From: Spirochaetaceae bacterium
Lineage (GTDB): Bacteria; Spirochaetota; Spirochaetia; Treponematales; Breznakiellaceae
DNA length: 7,607 nt
Assembly: GCA_031278935.1 (NCBI GenBank)
Contig: JAITJK010000253.1
Coordinates: 1-7,607 of the forward strand
Reading direction: 5' to 3'
Part shown: positions 1 to 6,104 of the stretch, piece after piece
Layout: each line of letters opens with the position of its first letter
Numbering within the stretch: position 1 is the stretch's first letter
The notes under the pieces: model-generated
What the model saw: only the letters and a program-made list of their open reading frames with translations
The model's database searches: none
Told to the model about the DNA's origin: nothing
Made by a program: the position numbers and the translations under genes

Positions 1-158
1 GTACGAGCCCCGTGGACTCGATGGCCCATAATCCTCGGGAAATTATCGAAGAACTTAAGAGTGGTAAGTTCAAAAACATCGCGGAGCGTTCCGGCAGGGC
101 CCAAGACCAAGAGGGCGGCGGAACCCTGGAAACGTTGCGCCGAGGAGGGTATATGTAA
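1..158 (+). CDS. cysD: Sulfate adenylyltransferase subunit 2, C-terminal end (partial)
   Basis: Only the last ~51 codons are in the window, read in the frame whose codons start at base 3 and ending in TAA at 156-158. The visible peptide runs through PREIIEELKSGKF, AERSGRAQDQ and ends RRGGYM. This matches the CysD C-terminus as I know it: the 'EIIEEM' helix, the 'SERQGRVID' segment and a terminal basic-GYF. CysD is the PP-loop catalytic subunit of ATP sulfurylase, which forms adenosine 5'-phosphosulfate and pyrophosphate from ATP and sulfate in the cytoplasm. The catalytic N-terminal part lies outside the window. The stop codon overlaps the cysN ATG by one base (TAATG) and the cysN ribosome-binding site lies inside this gene, so the two are cotranscribed and probably translationally coupled. 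The identification is supported by both the motif and the neighbour. Confidence 0.88.
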   Translation, partial: TSPVDSMAHNPREIIEELKSGKFKNIAERSGRAQDQEGGGTLETLRRGGYM

Positions 159-1504
159 TGAGAGAGACCGATTTAGAACGGATGAACATCGTCATAACCG
201 GCCATGTGGATCATGGCAAGAGCACCCTGGTAGGGCGACTCTTGGCGGATACCCAGTCCCTACCGGAAGGCAAGCTCCAGGCCATGCAGGATATGTGCAA
301 GAAAAACGGCCGGGTCTTTGAATACGCCTTTTTGCTGGACGCCTTGGAGGACGAGCAAAAACAAGGTATTACCATTGATAGTGCCCGGATCTTTTTCAAG
401 AGCTTGCGCCGGGAATACATCATCATTGACGCCCCGGGGCATATTGAATTCCTGCGAAATATGCTCAGCGGCGCGTCCCGGGCCGATGGGGCGATCTTGG
501 TGATCGACGCCCTGGAAGGGGTGGCGGAAAATTCCCGGCGCCACGGGCTTTTGCTTTCCTTGCTGGGGATTTCCCAAGTGGTGGTGGCGGTGAATAAGCT
601 CGACGCCCTGCACTACGACGAAAAGGCCTTTACCGCGATCTGCGAAGAATACGGGGCGTACCTGGAGACCCTGAAGGTACGGCCCATGTCCTTCGTGCCC
701 ATCAGCGCCCGGGAGGGGAAGAACATCACCATCCGAGCCCAAGAGATGCCCTGGTACACCGGCGGCACCATCCTGGAAGCGTTGGACCGTTTTTATAAGC
801 CTTCGGAGGACAAATGGGCGTTTTTCGCTATGCCTGTGCAGGATGTGTACCGGTTTAGCGATGACAACGACCAAAGGCGGATCTACGCAGGCACGGTGGT
901 AAGCGGGGAGATCCGGGAAGGGGATGCGGTGTTGTTCCTGCCTTCCGAAAAGACCTCCCGAATCAAGACCATCGAGGCATGGAATGCTCCCCCAAAGAGT
1001 GTGGCCAGGACCCACGACGCTGTGGGCTTCACCCTGGCAGATGATATCTACGTGCGGCCCGGGGAGGTGATGCTCCGGAGGTCCCAGGACGCGCCCCTCC
1101 GGGTGAGCGTGCGAATCAAAGCCAACCTGATATGGCTGGGGGAACGGCCTTTGACCGAAGATCGGTCCTATCTCTTTAAGTTGGGAAGCGCCAAGGTGGA
1201 GGCCCGGCTGGAATGTATCGAGCGGTTTTTGGGGGACCGCACAGAGGATGGGCCCTATAAAGAGCTCCGGCGCCATGACTGCGGCCAGGTGGTCCTGCAC
1301 CTGTCCCGGCCCATTGCCCTTACTTCCTTCTACGATAACCAGACTTTGGGCCGTTTTGTCATGGTAGACGCCTACAACGCCGCAGGTTGTGGTATTATCC
1401 TGGATATCCAGGACGCGCCGGTCGCCCTGGGCGCATCGGGGAAGCACCATTTTGAAGAAGAGCTCTTTGATCTCTTACACCGGCATTTCCCCGACCGGTT
1501 TTAA
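158..1504 (+). CDS. cysN: Sulfate adenylyltransferase subunit 1 (GTPase)
   Basis: This is the regulatory GTPase subunit of ATP sulfurylase; GTP hydrolysis drives APS formation by CysD. The 448-aa protein has all five G motifs: G1 GHVDHGKST (15-23), G2 GITID (70-74), G3 DAPGH (91-95), G4 NKLD (146-149) and G5 SAREG (183-187). The segment 'IIIDAPGHIEFLRNM' is typical of CysN/NodQ rather than of EF-Tu. Two beta-barrel domains follow (about 200-290 and 300-415), ending at a VDAYNAAGCGIIL strand. A tail of about 27 residues ends FPDRF. There is no fused APS kinase, unlike NodQ or CysNC proteins, so CysC must be encoded elsewhere or the pathway continues directly from APS. The ATG at 158 is chosen because GAGGAGGG at 142-149 sits 8 bases upstream; an internal ATG at 182 (residue 9) is a weaker alternative. 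Length is close to the usual ~475 aa of unfused CysN. Confidence 0.93.
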   Translation: MRETDLERMNIVITGHVDHGKSTLVGRLLADTQSLPEGKLQAMQDMCKKNGRVFEYAFLLDALEDEQKQGITIDSARIFFKSLRREYIIIDAPGHIEFLRNMLSGASRADGAILVIDALEGVAENSRRHGLLLSLLGISQVVVAVNKLDALHYDEKAFTAICEEYGAYLETLKVRPMSFVPISAREGKNITIRAQEMPWYTGGTILEALDRFYKPSEDKWAFFAMPVQDVYRFSDDNDQRRIYAGTVVSGEIREGDAVLFLPSEKTSRIKTIEAWNAPPKSVARTHDAVGFTLADDIYVRPGEVMLRRSQDAPLRVSVRIKANLIWLGERPLTEDRSYLFKLGSAKVEARLECIERFLGDRTEDGPYKELRRHDCGQVVLHLSRPIALTSFYDNQTLGRFVMVDAYNAAGCGIILDIQDAPVALGASGKHHFEEELFDLLHRHFPDRF

Positions 1505-1543
1505 GGCCCAGCGCGTGATCACCCACCCTTAAGGAGGAACCCT

Positions 1544-2671
1544 ATGAGTTATGAAGCGCGCCGAAACCGGCTCTGCCAATGGATGCTCGAAGAACAGGTA
1601 CAACTGGCTATGTTTGAGCATACCGAGGGGCGGCAGGACCCGTCCATCCGCTGGCTGACCGGCCATCCCTCTGACGCCCTCTTGTTTTTGGCCGCAGATT
1701 CCACGGGCGCTGTCCAGGCGCTTCTGGTTCCTTGGGACCTCAACCTTGCCTTGTGCTATGCCGAGGTGGACAGCATTATCGCCTATTCGGAATTTGAGCG
1801 TCGGCCTTTGCAGGCTCTTAAAGGGGCCCTCTCGTATTTTCATGTCCCTCTGGGCAGCAGAGTGGAGATTCCGCCGGTTATGCCCTATCCCCTGTTTTTG
1901 CGGTACGTGGAGGCCTTCATGGATTTTGAGATTCTCTGCCGGAACGGAGGGATTCACGAGGAAGCGGAGGGCTTACGGGCGGTAAAAGACCCACAGGAAA
2001 TCCAGATCTACCGGACCGTATCGGCCATTACTAACGAACTCATGGAGGAGATCGAAGGGCATATCCGTTCGGGACGGCTCGCCACGGAAGACGCGGTGGC
2101 CTTATACCTTGAATCGGCCTGCCGCAAGCGGGGTTGCGAGGGCGTAGGCTTTGAGATATTGGCCGCCGGGCCGAAACGGAGTTTCGGCATTCATCCTTTT
2201 CCGGCCTATACCGCCGGAGAGTTTGCCACAGCGGGGCTTTCCATTTTGGATTTCGGCCTTAAGTATGAGGGTTATACCAGCGATGTTACCCTGACCTTTG
2301 CGCGAGCGCCTCTTTCCCGGGCCCAAGAACGGCTCTTAGCTCTCACGGAGCGGGCCTACCGGCTGGCCCTAGCCATGGTGGAGGACGGGGTGGCCGCTAA
2401 GACCATTGCGGCGGCGGTGGACGGGCTCTTCGCTCATGCGAAAAAGCGTATGCCCCACGCCTTGGGCCACGGCATTGGCCTTGAAGCCCATGAGTCGCCA
2501 CTTCTAGGCAACCGCACAGACAACGACTGGGTGCTCAAGAGCGGGATGATCTTCACGTTGGAGCCCGGCCTTTACGACCCTACCCACGGCGGCTGTCGCC
2601 TGGAGAATGACATCCTCCTCACTGAATCCGGGCCGGAAGTCCTGACCCAAGCTCGGATCATCCGCCTCTAA
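1544..2671 (+). CDS. M24 family metallopeptidase (Xaa-Pro aminopeptidase/dipeptidase type)
   Basis: A 375-aa cytoplasmic protein (no signal peptide) with a creatinase-like N-terminal domain (about 1-135) and a C-terminal 'pita-bread' M24 domain (about 150-370). All five expected dinuclear metal ligands are visible: D236 in LDFG, D247 in TSDVT, H309 in ALGHGIGLEAHE, E340 in FTLEPG and E354 in CRLEND. H217 and H316 lie where the family has its substrate-binding histidines. Family members remove an N-terminal residue before proline or split Xaa-Pro dipeptides; the sequence alone does not decide between PepP-like and PepQ-like activity, so no symbol is given. The start is supported by AAGGAGG at 1531-1537, 6 bases before the ATG. 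It lies 39 bases after cysN on the same strand with no terminator seen between them, so it may be read through from the cys operon, though a functional link to sulfate assimilation is not evident. Confidence 0.9.
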   Translation: MSYEARRNRLCQWMLEEQVQLAMFEHTEGRQDPSIRWLTGHPSDALLFLAADSTGAVQALLVPWDLNLALCYAEVDSIIAYSEFERRPLQALKGALSYFHVPLGSRVEIPPVMPYPLFLRYVEAFMDFEILCRNGGIHEEAEGLRAVKDPQEIQIYRTVSAITNELMEEIEGHIRSGRLATEDAVALYLESACRKRGCEGVGFEILAAGPKRSFGIHPFPAYTAGEFATAGLSILDFGLKYEGYTSDVTLTFARAPLSRAQERLLALTERAYRLALAMVEDGVAAKTIAAAVDGLFAHAKKRMPHALGHGIGLEAHESPLLGNRTDNDWVLKSGMIFTLEPGLYDPTHGGCRLENDILLTESGPEVLTQARIIRL

Positions 2672-2918
2672 CTCACCACCTGCCCTGGAGGCGTACTACT
2701 TATGAGAAATCCTTCCCCTTCAACGGCCTGGGCTTCTTCCGGGCTTAAAGCCACCGCCTGCACTTCGGCAAAGAGGTCCTCTTCCAAAACTTCAACCTTA
2801 AAGCTTTGGCATGTTTCCCTTGACTGCTGGTCCGCGGAACCGGTAAGGGATAATGGAGCGGCAAACAACGTCGTGGAAAAGACCGCCATTATCACCAATA
2901 CGGAATGACCCTCTTCAA
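2668..2918 (-). pseudogene. Small exported 'EGEG' protein with frameshifted signal peptide
   Basis: On the minus strand, AAGGAGGA (2931-2924) is followed after 6 bases by a TTG start at 2918 that encodes MKRVI. That frame then stops at TGA (2894-2892). Shifting frame near 2904-2901 gives VLVIMAVFSTTLFAAPLS, which completes a textbook signal peptide: a basic n-region, a hydrophobic core and a cleavage site near FAA. The open frame continues to TAG at 2670-2668. The mature part is acidic, with 'EEDLFAEVQAVALSPEEAQA' and then VEGEGFLISSTPPGQVVS at the end. Small Treponema proteins with a signal peptide followed by a 'L(S/T)xEEAxxVEGEG' segment resembling a double-glycine leader are familiar to me, but I cannot assign a function. 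The hydrophobic or Gly-rich tail I would expect after EGEG is nearly absent, so the 3' end may also be altered. Without the shift the hydrophobic frame could start only at a TTG at 2961, lacking a proper n-region, or at an internal ATG with a poor ribosome-binding site. It could be a real pseudogene, a sequencing error, or a programmed shift. Confidence 0.5.
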
Positions 2919-2923
2919 TTAGG

Positions 2924-2931
2924 TCCTCCTT
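2924..2931 (-). promoter_or_regulatory. Strong Shine-Dalgarno site before TTG start
   Basis: The minus strand reads AAGGAGGA, a near-perfect anti-16S match. The 6-base gap from AGGAGG to the TTG at 2918 is optimal. This site, not the longer upstream open frame, is what argues that translation of the small exported protein began with MKRVI and that the present frame is broken a few codons later. Confidence 0.55.
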
Positions 2932-3012
2932 AATAAGGATAACGATGTAGATTTTTAGCAAACCTTGTTTAGTAGGAACGGCGTCCCACTTAAATCAAAG
3001 TCTAAAACGAAC

Positions 3013-3041
3013 AAAATAGGCTGTTAAGAGAATTCTTTCAA
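3013..3041 (-). promoter_or_regulatory. Candidate sigma-70-type promoter for the small exported protein
   Basis: The minus strand carries TTGAAA (3041-3036) and TATTTT (3018-3013) separated by exactly 17 bases, in the most A+T-rich part of the window. It points toward the small 'EGEG' gene, leaving a 5' leader of roughly 90 bases before the TTG start at 2918. The match is 4-5 of 6 at each box. The -35 box overlaps the end of the decayed frame upstream. No transcript evidence is available. Confidence 0.35.
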
Positions 3042-3332
3042 TTTTTTTAGCAATTCTTCAAACCTCCCACATCCAAGGAATCGCTTCGGTTCGTGCCATT
3101 CCAGCCCTATGCGGTGGGATCCGGGAGCTGGTAAAGAGGCCAAACCCGTATCAAACGTCATAAGCTAGTCGCCTGCGGACTCTCCCTGGTTCCGGTGATG
3201 GCCATAAGTGGAACCCTCAGGGAACAGACGCAACCAAGCTCCCCCTAAACCCGAAGGACAAGGCCCTTGAATACCTTTAACCAGGTATTTAGCGACCTCC
3301 TGGACCGAGCGGTCATTGCCGGGTGCCTTGCC
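3024..3332 (-). pseudogene. Decayed coding frame of unknown function, one in-frame stop
   Basis: A single minus-strand frame stays open from just after a TAA (3335-3333) to TAA (3026-3024), interrupted only by TAG at 3167-3165. The upstream part (55 codons) includes 'DRSVQEVAKYLVKGIQG' and has no good start codon. The downstream part (45 codons from ATG 3161) ends 'GRFEELLKKLKEFS', which looks like an amphipathic, natural protein C-terminus. The composition looks coding-like, and the candidate promoter of the next gene begins at its end. I do not recognise the family. The 5' side could connect by another frameshift to the signal-peptide-bearing ORF at 3502-3356, in which case the whole stretch 3502-3024 would be one dead exported-protein gene. 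Alternatively the open frame is chance in a G+C-rich sequence. Confidence 0.3.
3183..3223. repeat. Imperfect inverted repeat within the decayed region
   Basis: TCCCT-GGTTCC (3183-3193) pairs with GGAACC-CTC-AGGGA (3210-3223): 11 base pairs with a 3-base bulge, closing a 16-base loop. The loop itself contains the 8-base palindrome ATGGCCAT (3198-3205). No T-run follows on either strand, so it does not look like an intrinsic terminator. It lies inside the broken reading frame and could be incidental or part of a structured RNA or a site for a DNA-binding protein. Confidence 0.4.
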
Positions 3333-3355
3333 TTATCGAATCCGGCGCTCTGACC

Positions 3356-3502
3356 TCAAGTTGGGGAGACAGTATCGACCTCTGCAGGCCCTAGATCCCG
3401 ACCGAATGCACACTGGTATGATCTTCCCCCATAAAAACTATCTTTTAAGGAAACCCCTATGCCTAGCATACCTATACCGAGTAGGGTTAGTATTTTTTTC
3501 AT
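3356..3502 (-). CDS. Small ORF with signal-peptide-like N-terminus (possible gene remnant)
   Basis: A 48-codon frame starts at ATG 3502, 55 bases after the mtaB stop codon on the same strand. Its first 18 residues, MKKILTLLGIGMLGIGVS, have two lysines and a continuous hydrophobic core, like a Sec signal peptide or a membrane anchor. The rest, KDSFYGGRSYQ onward, is polar and ends TVSPT at TGA 3358-3356. A G-run (GGGGGG, ending about 9 bases before the ATG) could serve as a weak ribosome-binding site. I do not recognise the protein. The hydrophobic start followed by a short, featureless tail suits either a real tiny exported protein or the 5' end of a longer gene whose remainder is the broken frame at 3332-3024. 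Confidence 0.35.
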   Translation of the reverse strand: MKKILTLLGIGMLGIGVSLKDSFYGGRSYQCAFGRDLGPAEVDTVSPT

Positions 3503-3557
3503 GCCCGGCACCCCCCAAGGTCTTGTGGACGGGATTTTTCGGTTTCAACTCCGCTCC

Positions 3558-4952
3558 CTATCCTGTATACTCCCCTAAGGCGTCGAACCGGGGATGCTCT
3601 TCCCCTGTGTCAGAAAACGGGCGGATCCTACACCGGATAAGGCTGCCTCCGGGAGGTGGACTTTGATCCCCAAAGACTACCAGCAGTTTGAGATAGTTAT
3701 CCGATACCGCCGGCGCAGCTGACGCAGCCGGGTGCGAGGATGCCTCAAGAATCGCTTCTACCTCCCGTCCCTGCCAGCGGCGGATGTAGGCTTGCCGTCC
3801 CGCACGGCCCAGCGCCGCAAAGCGCTCTACCCGCTCCGCCGCAAGGCGTTCACCCACCGCCCCAGGATACGTATACGCCGCCGTACCAGGCCGGGGGGAA
3901 TAGGGAAAGGCATGAATCCAGGCAAAACCGTTACGCGCACAGAGGTCGTAGGTCTCTTCAAAGGCTTCCTCGGTTTCCCCCGGAAAGGCCGTGATAATAT
4001 CGCAGGCCAGAAAGGGATCCTCCTTCACCACCCGCAAACGGTGGATCCCCTCTTCCGCCTCTTGTGGGCTATACCGCCGCCCCATCCGCTCCAATATCCG
4101 AGGACTGCCTGACTGAAGGGAAAGATGAAAATGAGGTCGAATGCGGGGATGCCCCAGCGTCGCAAGCAACTCCCCCGTGATCCCTTCGGGTTCAAGAGAA
4201 GAAAGGCGTAAGCGGATGCGTTCAGTTCCCGCAAGGAGATAGTCCACGAGGCCACCCAGATCCATGGCCTTCTGCGCAAGGGTATCCCGGTATTGGGTGA
4301 TATTCACGCCGGTTAGGACCGCTTCTCCATAACCCTTGGCTTCTAGGGCTTGGAGGGCGGCCAGGGCGCGGTTCGCCGGAAGACTCACGCTCTTCCCCCG
4401 GGCAAGGCGTACCCGGCAATAGGAACACTGATTATCACAGCCCTCTTGAATCTTCAGGGAAGCCCGGGAATGGAAGGAAAAATCTTCAGGAATAAACCGG
4501 AAAGGTTCCCCCACCGCCCTAGGGGAGGCCGAGCGAACCCATTGGGAAAGGGCTACAGGGGCCACTGTTTCCGGCATGGTATTCAAAAGAAACCCCGGCA
4601 GGTCCAACAAGAGGCTTTTTGTGTCTCCCGGCACTACCACAAGTCGCGCGGCCTCAGAATCTTCCTCGCTCAAGGCGGACAGGGCCTCCCGGGCGACCTG
4701 GGCATAACAGCCGGTTACCATAAGCAACGCTTTCGGATGATCTCGCAAGGCCTTACGAATGACCCGCTGGGCTTTTTGTTCCGCCTTGGAGGTTACCGTA
4801 CAGGTATTAAACACCAGGATATCCACATCCCCTTGGGCATCTTCCGCCCAAGGCAACACGCGAAAACCCTGGACCCTGAAAGCATGGGCGATAGCCTCAC
4901 TTTCAAGCTGATTGACCTTGCAGCCCAGGGTATATAAAGAAACCGACAGCAT
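3558..4952 (-). CDS. mtaB: tRNA t6A37 methylthiotransferase
   Basis: A radical-SAM enzyme that adds a methylthio group to N6-threonylcarbamoyladenosine at position 37 of ANN-decoding tRNAs (ms2t6A). The 464-aa protein has the usual three domains. The N-terminal MTTase domain (about 1-110) carries cluster cysteines C11 (in TLGCKVNQLESEA), C51 (NTCTVT) and C82 (GCYAQ). The radical-SAM core (about 165-385) has the CxxxCxxC motif C172/C176/C179 (GCDNQCSYC) followed by LARGKS. A TRAM-like RNA-binding domain occupies about 393-447. 'TLGCKVNQ' near the N-terminus is the signature of the MtaB subgroup, as opposed to MiaB or RimO. The ATG at 4952 lies 4 bases after the stop codon of the TPR gene with no clear Shine-Dalgarno of its own, so translational coupling is likely. 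All cluster ligands are present and the length is slightly above the ~430-450 aa norm because of a C-terminal tail. Confidence 0.93.
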   Translation of the reverse strand: MLSVSLYTLGCKVNQLESEAIAHAFRVQGFRVLPWAEDAQGDVDILVFNTCTVTSKAEQKAQRVIRKALRDHPKALLMVTGCYAQVAREALSALSEEDSEAARLVVVPGDTKSLLLDLPGFLLNTMPETVAPVALSQWVRSASPRAVGEPFRFIPEDFSFHSRASLKIQEGCDNQCSYCRVRLARGKSVSLPANRALAALQALEAKGYGEAVLTGVNITQYRDTLAQKAMDLGGLVDYLLAGTERIRLRLSSLEPEGITGELLATLGHPRIRPHFHLSLQSGSPRILERMGRRYSPQEAEEGIHRLRVVKEDPFLACDIITAFPGETEEAFEETYDLCARNGFAWIHAFPYSPRPGTAAYTYPGAVGERLAAERVERFAALGRAGRQAYIRRWQGREVEAILEASSHPAASAAPAVSDNYLKLLVVFGDQSPPPGGSLIRCRIRPFSDTGEEHPRFDALGEYTG

Positions 4953-4956
4953 AGGC

Positions 4957-5610
4957 TTATCGGGCGCCTAAGGCCTGACGGGCCCGGGTTAAGCCCCGAC
5001 GGGCATCTCCCAGCTGGGCGTTCAGGGACAAGGCCTGTTCATACGCGGCAATAGCTTCGGCTAAATCTCCGGCGCTTTCCCGGGCATAGGCCAGCCGGGT
5101 CCACCAGGCAGCATTGCCCGGCTGCCAATGCACCGCCGTGGAGAGGGCGATATCCGCGTGGCGAAACCGGCCCAGACGGATATAAATCTCTCCGATAAAA
5201 TAGTACACCGTTTCGATTCGGGTACCTTCAGGGGCAAAGTTGATATATTCCTGAAAATGCTGCAAGGCCTCCCGGTTTCGGCCTTCGTAATAGCTAATTT
5301 CCCCAAGAATTTCAATAACCCTAGGATCGTAGCGGCTGAGATTCCGGCCCAACAGGGCATACGTCTGGGCTTCCTGGTACCGGTTGAGGCGTATCAAACT
5401 CCAGCACAGCACTACGTGGGCATCCAGGTTATAGGCATTAACCGCGATTTCATCCTTACAAATGGACACCGCCTGTTCATAGTTCCCGTTCCGGTATTCT
5501 ACCAAGGCGTCGGGGCGTTGTGCAAACACCATGCCCCCGAAAAACAGTAACAGGACGCTCCCTAAACCCAAGGCCTTATGAGATCGGCACATTTCCCGCA
5601 TTTTTTTCAT
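4957..5610 (-). CDS. Exported tetratricopeptide-repeat protein
   Basis: From the chosen ATG at 5610 this is a 217-aa protein. It starts with a basic n-region (MKKMREMCRSHK) and a hydrophobic core (LGLGSVLLLFFGGMVFA) with a probable cleavage after VFA, so it is likely periplasmic or membrane-attached; there is no lipobox cysteine. The remainder consists of helical TPR-like repeats, with recognisable units at 'YRNGNYEQAVSICKDEI', 'LNRYQEAQTYALLGRN', 'YYEGRNREALQHFQEYINFA', 'LGRFRHADIALSTAV' and 'SAGDLAEAIAAYEQAL'. TPR units serve as protein-protein scaffolds; the partner is unknown. The start is uncertain: the frame is open further upstream, and ATGs at 5655, 5601 and 5592 are alternatives. The chosen one gives the best signal peptide, overlaps the bactofilin gene by 35 bases and lacks a clear ribosome-binding site. 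The gene sits between bactofilin and mtaB in a compact unit. Confidence 0.85.
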   Translation of the reverse strand: MKKMREMCRSHKALGLGSVLLLFFGGMVFAQRPDALVEYRNGNYEQAVSICKDEIAVNAYNLDAHVVLCWSLIRLNRYQEAQTYALLGRNLSRYDPRVIEILGEISYYEGRNREALQHFQEYINFAPEGTRIETVYYFIGEIYIRLGRFRHADIALSTAVHWQPGNAAWWTRLAYARESAGDLAEAIAAYEQALSLNAQLGDARRGLTRARQALGAR

Positions 5611-5953
5611 GCATCGTACAACAGCCATTAAAGAGGCAACCCGCTTCCAGGGCAATCTCCTGGGTAGTAATGTCTCCCTGAAGCCGTCCGGTGGGACTTA
5701 CTTCTATCTTGTCTGCGGCGGTAATATTGCCATTGACTAAGCCACGGATGATCACCTGGGGGGCGTTAATGTGGGCATCCACCACGCCCTCCTTATCGAT
5801 GAGGAGCAATCCCGTGGCAATGATTTCGCCCCGTACCCTGCCCCGGATGAGAAAGGGTTTTTCAAAACTCAAGGTTCCTGAGAAATCAATATCTGAAGAC
5901 AAAATTGTATCAAAATCTTCATCTTCTAAGGTATCACTATGTAAATCGATCAT
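5576..5953 (-). CDS. Bactofilin (polymer-forming cytoskeletal protein)
   Basis: A 125-aa cytoplasmic protein with the bactofilin (DUF583/CcmA) fold. After an acidic, probably disordered head (about 1-20, DLHSDTLEDEDFD) come short beta-helix turns with the family rhythm 'I.G.V.GEI.A.G.L.I...G.V...I.A..V.I.G.V.GNI.A...I.....G...GDI'. A short tail follows (GCLFNGCCTMHEKN). Bactofilins self-assemble into filaments that position cell-wall or motility proteins, often at the membrane. Three closely spaced cysteines (GCLFNGCC) near the C-terminal end are slightly unusual. The ATG at 5953 is preceded by GGAGTG about 7 bases upstream. It is the first gene of a minus-strand unit with the TPR protein and mtaB, so an upstream promoter is expected in 5954-6182, although none is clear. 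Confidence 0.9.
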   Translation of the reverse strand: MIDLHSDTLEDEDFDTILSSDIDFSGTLSFEKPFLIRGRVRGEIIATGLLLIDKEGVVDAHINAPQVIIRGLVNGNITAADKIEVSPTGRLQGDITTQEIALEAGCLFNGCCTMHEKNAGNVPIS

Positions 5954-6075
5954 TACTCTACACTCCAGTACCCGTCAGCGGGCCACCCGATAGGGAGGCG
6001 TAGCCCCTGGCTGGCCGTGGTGGTTAGAGGACCCGTTGCTCTCCACCAGTAGCAAAAACAAAGGGCCGCGAGCGA

Positions 6076-6104
6076 GTTTTACACCCTCAGCTCTAACCCC
6101 ACAA
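6076..6104 (-). promoter_or_regulatory. Weak candidate promoter upstream of bactofilin
   Basis: The minus strand has TTGTGG (6104-6099) and TAAAAC (6081-6076) with a 17-base spacer, about 120 bases before the bactofilin ATG. Each box matches the consensus at only about half its positions, and the -35 box adjoins a copy of the GC-rich repeat. It is listed because some promoter is expected here; read-through from oadB is an equally good explanation. Confidence 0.2.

Noticed and set aside
61..321. Plus-strand 86-aa frame starting with GTG
   Set aside because: It overlaps the cysD end and the cysN start, both supported by conserved motifs, and has no recognisable content.
260..1450. Long minus-strand open frame opposite cysN
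   Set aside because: It is a shadow frame: the plus strand encodes an unmistakable CysN with all G motifs.
2702..2908. Plus-strand 68-aa ORF preceded by GGAGG at 2687-2691
   Set aside because: Its translation is Ser/Thr-rich and featureless, as expected of a shadow, while the opposite strand has a signal peptide core and the EGEG motif.
3504..3540. Plus-strand terminator-like hairpin (CCCG..CGGG followed by ATTTTT)
   Set aside because: The stem is short and bulged, and it lies more than 800 bases past the last plus-strand gene.
3575..3605. tRNA T-arm-like sequence (GGTTCGA on the minus strand)
   Set aside because: It falls within the mtaB coding sequence and no acceptor, D or anticodon arms can be found around it.
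6054..6090. Possible minus-strand terminator after oadB (AGGG..CCCT then TTGTTTTT)
   Set aside because: The stem is only 4-5 base pairs around a large loop, too weak to call.
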